From the NCBI GenBank assembly GCA_002491115.1, contig DKVI01000119.1, forward strand, positions 1 through 8,884: 8,884 nucleotides of DNA, read 5' to 3'. A model generated the notes under the pieces. That model did not search any database and was not told the DNA's origin. It saw only the letters and a list, made by a program, of their open reading frames with translations. This stretch comes from Lachnospiraceae bacterium UBA7182 (GTDB lineage: Bacteria > Bacillota > Clostridia > Lachnospirales > Lachnospiraceae). A program made the translations under genes and the position numbers. Below, piece by piece: positions 1-5,281 of the stretch. Positions within the stretch are counted from its first letter, which is position 1. Each line of letters starts with the position of its first letter.

Positions 1-43
1 CCGGTTTCTTGTGTAAAGCCGCATGAATGAACAAAAAATTAAC

Positions 44-72
44 TTCCAAAATGTAGAAAGCTGTACTATAAT
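44..72 (+). promoter_or_regulatory. Candidate promoter of the AI-2E permease gene
   Basis: A perfect -10 hexamer TATAAT lies at 67-72. A weak -35 (TTCCAA, 44-49) sits 17 bp upstream. The expected start of transcription is near 79-80, giving a leader of about 63 nt before the ATG at 143. The -10 is convincing, but the -35 is poor, so the promoter may need an activator or be weak. Confidence 0.4.
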
Positions 73-81
73 AAGTATACC

Positions 82-106
82 TTTCAGTATTTGGGAAATA
101 CTGGAA
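82..106 (+). repeat. Inverted repeat in the 5' leader of the AI-2E permease gene
   Basis: CAGTATTT-GGG-AAATACTG is a perfect 8-bp inverted repeat with a 3-nt spacer. It extends to 11 bp in RNA if one U-G pair is allowed. It sits immediately after the predicted transcription start and is not followed by a T-tract, so it is not an intrinsic terminator. It could be a protein-binding operator in DNA or a 5' stabilising hairpin in the mRNA. The sequence alone does not separate these options. Confidence 0.4.
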
Positions 107-142
107 GTAGAAAATATTACATAAAGAAGAGGCATTTTTAAA

Positions 143-1369
143 ATGAAAGACAACTGGAGAGATTATTACCATAAAGGTCTGGCAGCGTTTTTGACCATCG
201 CCATGAGTATTCTGTTCTTTTTTATGGTATTTCGGTTCAGGGAACTCCGCATTTATGTGGGGCTGATTCTGAATATATTAAGGCCGTTTGCGTTCGGCGC
301 GGTGATCGCGTATCTTCTGTCGCCTTTATGCAACTGGATTGAACGCTGGGGAGGGAAGGCTCTGCAGCTGGAGAACAAACCCTCTTATAAGCAGGAAAAA
401 TATAAAAAGATGTTATCCGGTGCGGGGATTGTTATAAGCCTGCTTTTATTCTGCCTGATTATCTACGGTCTGATTGCCATGGTGGGCGCGCAGGTGATCG
501 ACAGCATCAGGCTTCTGATCGAAGCCATGCCTGAGTATATCCAGAGAATGAGCAGCTGGCTGGAACAGATGGTAGCGGACAATGAGGTAATCTTAAATTA
601 TGTGGAGCAGTATTCCAAAGATATTACAGAGTATGTTCAGGATTTTGCCAAAGGCCTGGTGCCCAATATCAATAATATTATCAATGGTGTGTCCATCAGC
701 CTGTGGACAACCGTAAGCGTGGCCAAAGATCTGATCATCGGCCTGATCGTGGCGGTTTATCTGATGAACAGCCGGAAGATTTTTGCCCGTCAGGCGAAGA
801 TCGTAGTGCATGCCGTCTTTCCGGTAAAAAAGGATCTGCCGCCGGACAGAAAGCAGACGGCAGAATGGATTTTATATGAGGCAAATGTTTTAAATAATTA
901 TCTGGGCGGGTTTGTCAAAGGGAAGCTTCTGGATTCTCTGATTATCGGTTTGATCTGTATGGTTTTTACCAGCATTATGAAGATGCCCTACGCGATGCTG
1001 ATCAGCGTGGTCATCGGCGTTACGAATATCATTCCTTTTTTCGGGCCGTTTTTTGGAGCGGTGCCCACGGCGATTCTGATCCTGATGGTCAGTCCGGTGA
1101 AATGTGTGTATTTTATCATTTTTATTCTGGTACTTCAGCAGTTCGACGGAAATATCCTGGGACCTAAGATTCTGGGCAACTCCACGAACCTGGGAAGCTT
1201 CTGGGTATTGTTTGCGATTCTTTTATTCGGCGGATTGTTCGGGATCGTGGGGATGGTCATCGGTGTGCCGGTCTTTGCGTTTATCTATCAGCTGGCGCAG
1301 GAATGGGTCCGCAAGCGGATAAAAACACAGAGAGACGGAGAAAAGAAGGAAAAAGAGGCTGCCACATGA
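143..1369 (+). CDS. AI-2E family transporter (putative membrane permease)
   Basis: This is a 408-residue polytopic membrane protein of the AI-2E transporter family (PF01594, formerly UPF0118). Hydrophobic segments lie at about residues 12-31, 38-60, 92-113, 195-208, 260-277, 283-318, 321-334 and 352-388. The large hydrophilic stretch between the third and fourth segments is typical of the family. The family signatures IPFFGPFFGAVP (297-308) and QQFDGNILGPKI (332-343) are both present. Length is as expected, and the tail is highly charged (KRIKTQRDGEKKEKE). The start at 143 has a GAGG motif about 10 nt upstream. Family members have been linked to autoinducer-2 export (TqsA) and to sodium/proton antiport; the substrate cannot be told here, so the name should not be read as evidence for quorum sensing. 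The gene appears monocistronic and converges on pyrI. Confidence 0.9.
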   Translation: MKDNWRDYYHKGLAAFLTIAMSILFFFMVFRFRELRIYVGLILNILRPFAFGAVIAYLLSPLCNWIERWGGKALQLENKPSYKQEKYKKMLSGAGIVISLLLFCLIIYGLIAMVGAQVIDSIRLLIEAMPEYIQRMSSWLEQMVADNEVILNYVEQYSKDITEYVQDFAKGLVPNINNIINGVSISLWTTVSVAKDLIIGLIVAVYLMNSRKIFARQAKIVVHAVFPVKKDLPPDRKQTAEWILYEANVLNNYLGGFVKGKLLDSLIIGLICMVFTSIMKMPYAMLISVVIGVTNIIPFFGPFFGAVPTAILILMVSPVKCVYFIIFILVLQQFDGNILGPKILGNSTNLGSFWVLFAILLFGGLFGIVGMVIGVPVFAFIYQLAQEWVRKRIKTQRDGEKKEKEAAT

Positions 1370-1400
1370 CGGGCAGCCCTTATTTTATTTCTTTTTTCTT
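1357..1400. terminator. Bidirectional intrinsic terminator between the AI-2E permease gene and pyrI
   Basis: The stem GGCTGCC (1357-1363) pairs with GGCAGCC (1372-1378) around an 8-nt loop. On the plus strand it is followed by a T-rich run (1380-1400). On the minus strand the same stem is followed by TCTTTTTCC-type sequence, so it can stop transcripts from both convergent genes. The left arm and loop overlap the last codons and the TGA (1367-1369) of the permease gene. The T-tracts are interrupted, so efficiency is uncertain. Confidence 0.7.
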
Positions 1401-1819
1401 CTGTATTTTTCTTCGCAGTATTTACAGCGATAGATCTCCTTTTTCGGGTCGGTCAGGACGAAGATATGATCCAGTTCCTGCTCGATGGAAGTGATGCAGC
1501 GCGGATTGTGACATTTTGCCACATTTTTGATTTCTTTAGGAAGAGAAAGCTTTTCTTTTTTAATAATCTGGTCATTCTGGATGATATTTACGGTAATCTT
1601 ATGATCGATAAAGCCCAGGGCGTCCAGGTCGATCTGGTCAATGGGGCACTCGATCTTGATGATGTCTTTTTTTCCCATCTTGTTGCTGCGGGCGTTTTTG
1701 ATGATGGCGACGCAGCCGTCAAATTTATCCAGGTTCAGATACTGATAGATTTCCATACTTCTGCCGGCCTCGATATGGTCCAGCACAAAACCCTCGTGAA
1801 GCCCTCCGATATTTAACAT
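1385..1819 (-). CDS. pyrI: Aspartate carbamoyltransferase regulatory subunit
   Basis: This 144-residue protein is the regulatory chain that binds nucleotide effectors and joins catalytic trimers into the allosteric ATCase holoenzyme of pyrimidine synthesis. The C-terminal zinc site is intact: Cys103, Cys108, Cys132 and Cys135 form C-X4-C-X23-C-X2-C, the same spacing as in E. coli PyrI. The N-terminal allosteric domain (about 1-95) contains the conserved segments GxVLDHI and IECPIDQIDL. It is slightly shorter than the E. coli chain (about 153 residues), mainly at the N-terminus. The start codon lies inside the end of pyrB (7-nt overlap). A GGAGGTG ribosome binding site is formed by the last pyrB codons, which implies translational coupling and matched subunit synthesis. 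The gene ends at the shared terminator facing the AI-2E permease gene. Confidence 0.96.
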   Translation of the reverse strand: MLNIGGLHEGFVLDHIEAGRSMEIYQYLNLDKFDGCVAIIKNARSNKMGKKDIIKIECPIDQIDLDALGFIDHKITVNIIQNDQIIKKEKLSLPKEIKNVAKCHNPRCITSIEQELDHIFVLTDPKKEIYRCKYCEEKYRRKKK

Positions 1820-2733
1820 ACTTTCACCTCCAGAAGTGTAAGGATCAGCGCCATGCGCACATAGACACCATACTGCACCTGACGGAAATAGGCGGCCCTG
1901 GGGTCCTTGTCCACCTCCACAGAGATCTCGTTGACCCGGGGAAGAGGATGCATGACAATCATATCCTCTTTTGCCAGTTTCATCTTTTTATTGTTTAAAA
2001 TATAAAAATCTTTCAGTCTTATATAGTCTTCTTCGTTGAAGAAGCGTTCCCGCTGTACGCGGGTCATGTACAGGATATCCAGCTCGGGCATGACATCCTC
2101 GATCCTCTCCACTTCTTTGTAGGGGAAATGGTTTGCTTCCAGTACATCTTCCTTGATATAGCCCGGAATCCTGAGTTCTTCCGGGGAGATGAATACGAAC
2201 TTTATGTTCTGGTACCGTGCCAGGGCGCGTACCAGCGAATGGACGGTACGTCCGAATTTTAAGTCTCCGCACAGACCGATGACAAGGTTATCAAGCCGCC
2301 CCTTTAAAGAACGGATCGTAAGCAGGTCGGTAAGTGTCTGGGTGGGATGCTGGTGTCCGCCGTCGCCGGCGTTGATGACAGGGATAGAAGATACGGTGCT
2401 GGCTACCATGGGCGCTCCCTCTTTGGGGTGACGCATGGCACAGATGTCGGCATAACAGGAGATCATGCGAATGGTGTCGGAAACACTTTCTCCCTTGGCC
2501 GCGGAACTGCTGGCCGCGGAAGAAAAACCAAAAATATTGCCGCCCAGGTTGATCATGGCGGCTTCAAAACTAAGCCTTGTCCGGGTGCTGGGTTCATAAA
2601 ACAAAGTCGCGAGTTTTTTGCCGTCGCACGCATGGGCATATTTCTCCGGATGGCGTTCAATGTCGCCCGCCAGGTCGAGAAGCTGATCCAGCTCTTCGAT
2701 GCTGAAATCCAGAGGACTCATCAAATGTCTCAT
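1813..2733 (-). CDS. pyrB: Aspartate carbamoyltransferase catalytic subunit
   Basis: This 306-residue enzyme condenses carbamoyl phosphate with aspartate to give N-carbamoyl-aspartate, the committed step of de novo pyrimidine synthesis in the cytoplasm. The carbamoyl-phosphate site FYEPSTRTR (residues 45-53, with Ser49-Thr50-Arg51-Thr52) is present. So are the mobile-loop lysine Lys80 in AAKGES, the HQHPTQ motif and the HPLPRVNEI loop of the aspartate domain. Length matches the class that associates with PyrI. The start ATG at 2733 is chosen because AGGAGG lies 5 nt upstream and the N-terminus fits the family; Met5 is an unlikely alternative. pyrI overlaps its 3' end. The unusual leader upstream, with a structured hairpin and a possible leader peptide ending in the ATGA overlap, suggests post-transcriptional control. 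No other pyr genes are in the window. Confidence 0.97.
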   Translation of the reverse strand: MRHLMSPLDFSIEELDQLLDLAGDIERHPEKYAHACDGKKLATLFYEPSTRTRLSFEAAMINLGGNIFGFSSAASSSAAKGESVSDTIRMISCYADICAMRHPKEGAPMVASTVSSIPVINAGDGGHQHPTQTLTDLLTIRSLKGRLDNLVIGLCGDLKFGRTVHSLVRALARYQNIKFVFISPEELRIPGYIKEDVLEANHFPYKEVERIEDVMPELDILYMTRVQRERFFNEEDYIRLKDFYILNNKKMKLAKEDMIVMHPLPRVNEISVEVDKDPRAAYFRQVQYGVYVRMALILTLLEVKVC

Positions 2734-2759
2734 ATAAGCCTCCTATGAAAGTTCCGCAT
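2730..2759 (-). CDS. Possible 9-residue leader peptide (MRNFHRRLI) translationally coupled to pyrB
   Basis: A tiny reading frame of nine codons plus TGA encodes MRNFHRRLI. It has its own AGGAGG (2764-2769), though the spacing to ATG is only 4 nt, slightly short. Its TGA overlaps the pyrB start as ATGA. The pyrB ribosome binding site is built from its two consecutive AGG arginine codons. The ATG and the upstream SD lie in the 3' side of the leader hairpin, so folding would hide the start. No homolog is recognised, and translation is not shown by sequence alone. The frame could simply be chance sequence between a duplicated ribosome binding site and pyrB. Confidence 0.3.
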   Translation of the reverse strand: MRNFHRRLI

Positions 2760-2844
2760 CTGTCCTCCTATGCCCCTGTGACTGGAAGGATTTTTGCCCG
2801 CTTGCGCGTTCAAAAACCCTTCCGGGGCATATTCGGGCAGATGC
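2756..2844 (-). ncRNA. Structured 5' leader RNA of pyrBI (unassigned cis-regulatory element)
   Basis: The minus-strand leader can form one long, nearly continuous hairpin. P1 is GCATCTG (2838-2844) with CAGATGC (2756-2762). An internal loop of six against six follows, with A/G and G/A oppositions and AGGAGG on its 3' side. P2 is TATGCCCC (2824-2831) with GGGGCATA (2769-2776). A one-sided 7-nt bulge AGTCACA (2777-2783) separates P2 from P3. P3 is GGAAGGGTTTTTG (2811-2823) with CAAAAATCCTTCC (2784-2796), 13 bp including one G-U. Two A/G oppositions then lead to a CGC/GCG stem capped by a GCAA (GNRA) tetraloop at 2802-2805. About 31 pairs and organised loops are far more than expected by chance. 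No U-tract follows, so control would more likely act on translation than by termination. I do not recognise the family, and the PyrR-binding consensus is absent. Confidence 0.55.
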
Positions 2845-2876
2845 TGATTAGAGATTCTCTTTACTATGCTACGACT

Positions 2877-2905
2877 AGGATACACGATATGAGAGGGAAA
2901 TTCAA
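2877..2905 (-). promoter_or_regulatory. Promoter of pyrBI
   Basis: Reading the minus strand, TTGAAT (-35, 2900-2905) and TATCCT (-10, 2877-2882) are separated by exactly 17 bp; each hexamer matches the sigma70/SigA consensus at 4 of 6 positions. Transcription would begin near 2869-2871, giving a leader of about 137 nt before pyrB that contains the whole hairpin. The promoter starts only 29 nt after the stop codon of the upstream CmpB-like gene. I see no clear terminator between them, so some read-through into pyrBI is possible. Confidence 0.55.
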
Positions 2906-2933
2906 CTTGTTTTTTCAGAAACTTTCGGGGGCT

Positions 2934-3317
2934 TTATCTGGTGAGGAGACGCTCATAGAAAAGGCCTACTAGGAACCATACCGGGGCGTAGTCCAGGCGG
3001 ATGACGCCCTGGCACTGCAGCGGACTTTTGCTGTAATCCCAGGGGCACATGCCGCGGCGCTTTAAGAGCAGACCGCTTATATATTCGCCGCCGAAAATAC
3101 AGGTCATATATACAAGACCCCGCCTGAGAACAGATTTGCCTTTCATATGGTTCATGACAGGCGCCAGGAATGCGGCGCTGCCGTAGATGGGGAACATCCA
3201 CAAAGAGGAGTTCCCGGTCAGTTTTGGATTGCGTACGCGCAGGGCGTGCAGGCCGGTCCAGAAGATTTCCATGGCCCATCCGATGACGCCGCAGCGCAAA
3301 AAATTCCGTGTAATCAT
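2934..3317 (-). CDS. CmpB-like small membrane protein (putative ABC transporter type IV family)
   Basis: This protein of about 127 residues resembles the CmpB / putative ABC-transporter type IV family (PF06541). Matching features are an N-terminal IGWAMEIFWTG segment (the family's GW..E motif), FPIYGSAAFLAPV, a central hydrophobic helix (VYMTCIFGGEYISGLLL) and a C-terminal block with WDYS and GVIRLDYAPVWFLVG. Three to four membrane segments are visible, at about residues 7-22, 47-62, 75-95 and 108-123. The molecular role of the family is not established. The frame stays open upstream to 3542, but that part runs into the yefM gene on the other strand, so the ATG at 3317 (MITRNFLRCG) is preferred. 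It has no good ribosome binding site; ATG at 3272 (MEIFW) is an alternative but would cut the conserved GW motif. A perfect TATAAT on the minus strand at 3346-3351, without a recognisable -35, could drive it. Confidence 0.65.
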   Translation of the reverse strand: MITRNFLRCGVIGWAMEIFWTGLHALRVRNPKLTGNSSLWMFPIYGSAAFLAPVMNHMKGKSVLRRGLVYMTCIFGGEYISGLLLKRRGMCPWDYSKSPLQCQGVIRLDYAPVWFLVGLFYERLLTR

Positions 3318-3363
3318 AAAGATAGTATGGGAAATCCGGAAAATAATTATACACTTGAAATGC

Positions 3364-3424
3364 CGTACGAAATATGGTACAACATATTGACGATACAATT
3401 CGTTAAGAGATATACTGTCTATAT
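3364..3424. promoter_or_regulatory. Candidate operator repeats for YefM-YoeB autoregulation
   Basis: Several short symmetric elements surround the promoter. CGTACG (3364-3369) and GGTACA (3376-3381) are two GTAC cores 12 bp apart. ATATG-N6-CATAT spans 3372-3387 and touches the -35. ATATA-CTGTC-TATAT (3410-3424) covers the -10 and the start site. In E. coli, YefM and YefM-YoeB bind palindromes with TGTACA cores, so GTAC-centred repeats here are plausible binding sites. The assignment is by analogy only. Confidence 0.35.
3387..3416 (+). promoter_or_regulatory. Promoter of the yefM-yoeB (folC-pheA) transcription unit
   Basis: TTGACG (3387-3392, 5 of 6 matches to the -35 consensus) and TATACT (3411-3416, 5 of 6 matches to the -10) are separated by 18 bp. 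Transcription would start near 3423, about 34 nt before the antitoxin ATG. It is the strongest promoter-like sequence upstream of the four-gene run yefM-yoeB-folC-pheA. Confidence 0.6.
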
Positions 3425-3456
3425 AGAGGTCAGAATGATGAATAAGGGGTGTATGT

Positions 3457-3708
3457 ATGATAGCGACAAATTTTTCCAATGTAAGAAATAATTTTAAAGA
3501 AGTCTGCGACCGCGTGGTAAAAGATTCGGATATCGCGATCATTACAAGAAAAAATGATGAAAATGTTGTTTTAATGTCCCAGGCTCAGTATGATAATTTG
3601 ATGGAGAATCTGCATATAAGGGACAGTAAAGCAAATTACGAATGGTTGAAAGAGTCGGTCAGGCAGGCAGAAGACGGTAAGCTTGTCAGGTTTGATCCGG
3701 AGGATTAA
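3457..3708 (+). CDS. yefM: Type II antitoxin, Phd/YefM family
   Basis: This 83-residue protein neutralises the YoeB toxin encoded just downstream and is expected to repress its own promoter. The N-terminal half (MIATNFSNVRNNFKEVCDRV...IAIITRKNDENVVLMSQAQYDNLMEN) has the Phd/YefM fold signature: a short beta strand, the helix with N-F-K, then I-T-R and V-L-M-S. The acidic, probably flexible C-terminal tail (about 53-83, ending FDPED) is the toxin-binding part. Length equals that of E. coli YefM (83 residues). AAGGGG lies 7 nt before the ATG. The gene is followed after 3 nt by the toxin start. Base composition of this pair looks AT-richer than the flanking folC and pyr genes, consistent with acquisition by transfer. 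Confidence 0.93.
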   Translation: MIATNFSNVRNNFKEVCDRVVKDSDIAIITRKNDENVVLMSQAQYDNLMENLHIRDSKANYEWLKESVRQAEDGKLVRFDPED

Positions 3709-3711
3709 TAT

Positions 3712-3969
3712 ATGAATGTATCCTTTACGGAAAATGCCTGGAAAGATTATTTATACTGGCAGAAAATGGATAAAAGGGTAGTGAAAAGAATCCATGAACT
3801 GATCAAAGATATTAAAAGAAGTCCTTTTGAAGGAATCGGAAAACCAGAAGGACTAAAATATGACCTGGCAGGAAAATGGAGCAGGAGGATCAGTGATGAA
3901 CACAGGCTGGTTTATCAGGTAGAAGGCGATAGTCTGATTATATATACCTGCCGATATCATTATGAATGA
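3712..3969 (+). CDS. yoeB: Type II toxin, YoeB/Txe family mRNA endoribonuclease
   Basis: This 85-residue protein aligns along its whole length with E. coli YoeB (for example YLYWQ, KDIKRSPFEG, GKPEGLK, WSRRI, EHRLVY and CRYHY). YoeB is a ribosome-dependent RNase that cleaves mRNA in the A site and blocks translation. All catalytic residues are at the same positions as in E. coli: Glu46, Arg65, His83 and Tyr84. The toxin is therefore predicted to be active, with only one extra C-terminal residue (Glu85). A GGAGG ribosome binding site (3699-3703) overlaps the end of yefM, with 8 nt before the ATG, so synthesis is probably coupled to the antitoxin. Its stop codon overlaps the furthest upstream start of folC (ATGAATGA), which ties the toxin-antitoxin module to the following biosynthetic genes. 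Confidence 0.95.
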   Translation: MNVSFTENAWKDYLYWQKMDKRVVKRIHELIKDIKRSPFEGIGKPEGLKYDLAGKWSRRISDEHRLVYQVEGDSLIIYTCRYHYE

Positions 3970-5281
3970 AGAAAGTGTGAATAAAATGACATACGAAGAA
4001 GCAAAACAGTTCCTGGCAGGGTGCAATCAGTATGCGGGAGAGATTACCCTTGCCCCTCTCCGGGAACTGTTAAAAAGGCTTGGCAATCCCCAGGACAGCC
4101 TTAAGTTCATACATATAGCAGGGACCAACGGCAAAGGTTCCGTGCTGGCTTTTGTGTCGACAGTCTTAAAAGAGGCCGGATATAGGACGGGAAGATATAT
4201 CTCACCGACCATATTCAGCTACAGGGAGCGGATTCAGGTGGACGAAGCATATATTTCCAGAGAGGATCTGACGCGCCTGACGGAAAAAGTGCAGGCAGCC
4301 GGGAAAGAGATGCTGTCGGAAGGACTTGGCCACCCCACCATGTTTGAGGCGGAAACGGCGGTGGCGTTTTTATATTTTGCGGAGCAGGCATGCGATCTGG
4401 TAGTACTGGAAACCGGTATGGGCGGGCGGACGGACGCCACGAATGTGATTCAAAATACGGAGGCGGCGGTGCTGGCGTCCATCAGTATGGACCATATGGG
4501 ATTTTTGGGCGATACACTGGCGCTGATCGCGGAAAATAAGGCCGGGATCATAAAGCCGGGATGTACCGTGGTGACCGCAAAACAGAAGCCGGAGGCGGCC
4601 CGGGCGGTGGAAGAACAGGCAAAAGCGTGCGGATGCCCGGTCAGAACGGTTGACCCTTCCAAAATCGTGAATCGAAAACGGGGACTTTTCGCGCAGACCT
4701 TTGACTATAAAGATCATAAACAGACAGAGATATCTTTATCCGGCGAATACCAGTTTGAAAACGCGGCGCTGGCGCTGGAAGTGGTTGACGCATTGAGAGA
4801 AAAAGGTTATAAAATACCGGACACCGCCCTCAGAGCGGGATTAAAAAAGGCCGTCTGGACCGGACGGTTTACCGTGGTGGCAAAGGAACCGTATTTTATT
4901 GTGGACGGGGCCCATAATCAGGACGCGGCCGAAAGGCTCCGGCAGACCATAGAAAACTATCTGTCCGGACGAAGGCTCATTTATATTATGGGTGTGCTGG
5001 CGGATAAGGAATATGATCTTGTCATACAAAAGACCGTGCCCCTGGCGGCAAACGTCATTACCGTCATGACGCCGGACAATGACAGGGCGCTTCCGGCTAA
5101 GGATCTTGCCCGCGCTGTGGCAAAATACAATCCTCATGTGCAGGCGGCAGACAGTATAGCGGACGCGGTGGAAAAAGCCTATGAACTGGCAGACAAAGAC
5201 GATATCATCCTTGCGTTTGGTTCTCTGTCTTATCTGGGAGAATTAGTAAGGACAGTGAAAAAGAGAGGAGATCACGCATGA
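3962..5281 (+). CDS. folC: Folylpolyglutamate synthase / dihydrofolate synthase
   Basis: This Mur-ligase-family enzyme adds glutamate to folates with ATP and may also act as dihydrofolate synthase; it retains folate in the cell. Of 439 residues, the P-loop HIAGTNGKGSV is at 51-61. It is followed by SPTIFSYRERIQVD, the TMFEAETAVAFLYF helix, LETGMGGRTDATNV, the SISMDHMGFLGDT metal/ATP segment, SGEYQFENAALAL (tyrosine replaces the common histidine) and the C-terminal ligase motif DGAHNQDAAERL. The longest frame starts at 3962, overlapping the yoeB stop by 8 nt. ATG at 3986 (MTYEEAKQFL) matches usual FolC N-termini better, and neither has a strong ribosome binding site. The 3' end overlaps pheA as ATGA. 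No clear promoter lies between yoeB and this gene, so it is probably transcribed from the toxin-antitoxin promoter. Confidence 0.95.
   Translation: MNEESVNKMTYEEAKQFLAGCNQYAGEITLAPLRELLKRLGNPQDSLKFIHIAGTNGKGSVLAFVSTVLKEAGYRTGRYISPTIFSYRERIQVDEAYISREDLTRLTEKVQAAGKEMLSEGLGHPTMFEAETAVAFLYFAEQACDLVVLETGMGGRTDATNVIQNTEAAVLASISMDHMGFLGDTLALIAENKAGIIKPGCTVVTAKQKPEAARAVEEQAKACGCPVRTVDPSKIVNRKRGLFAQTFDYKDHKQTEISLSGEYQFENAALALEVVDALREKGYKIPDTALRAGLKKAVWTGRFTVVAKEPYFIVDGAHNQDAAERLRQTIENYLSGRRLIYIMGVLADKEYDLVIQKTVPLAANVITVMTPDNDRALPAKDLARAVAKYNPHVQAADSIADAVEKAYELADKDDIILAFGSLSYLGELVRTVKKRGDHA

Noticed and set aside
143..1369. Quorum-sensing exporter for autoinducer-2
   Set aside because: The family name alone does not establish this; many members transport ions or unknown substrates and no lux-type genes are nearby.
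1466..1816. Open frame of 116 codons on the plus strand opposite pyrI
   Set aside because: The minus-strand PyrI reading has an exact zinc-site motif and a coupled start, so the antisense frame is incidental.
2850..2860. AGAGATTCTCT palindrome just after the pyrBI transcription start
   Set aside because: Only 5-bp arms with a single central base; short enough to occur by chance and not supported by any other sign of an operator.
2745..2876. PyrR-dependent attenuator for pyrBI
   Set aside because: The conserved PyrR-binding loop sequence is not found and there is no stem followed by a U-tract ahead of pyrB.
2745..2972. Plus-strand frame of 75 codons across the pyrBI leader and promoter
   Set aside because: No ribosome binding site, no family resemblance, and the minus strand carries a promoter, structured leader and gene end in the same place.
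3318..3542. N-terminal extension of the CmpB-like protein up to 3542
   Set aside because: It would run antisense into the conserved start of yefM and across its promoter, and the extra residues do not resemble the family.
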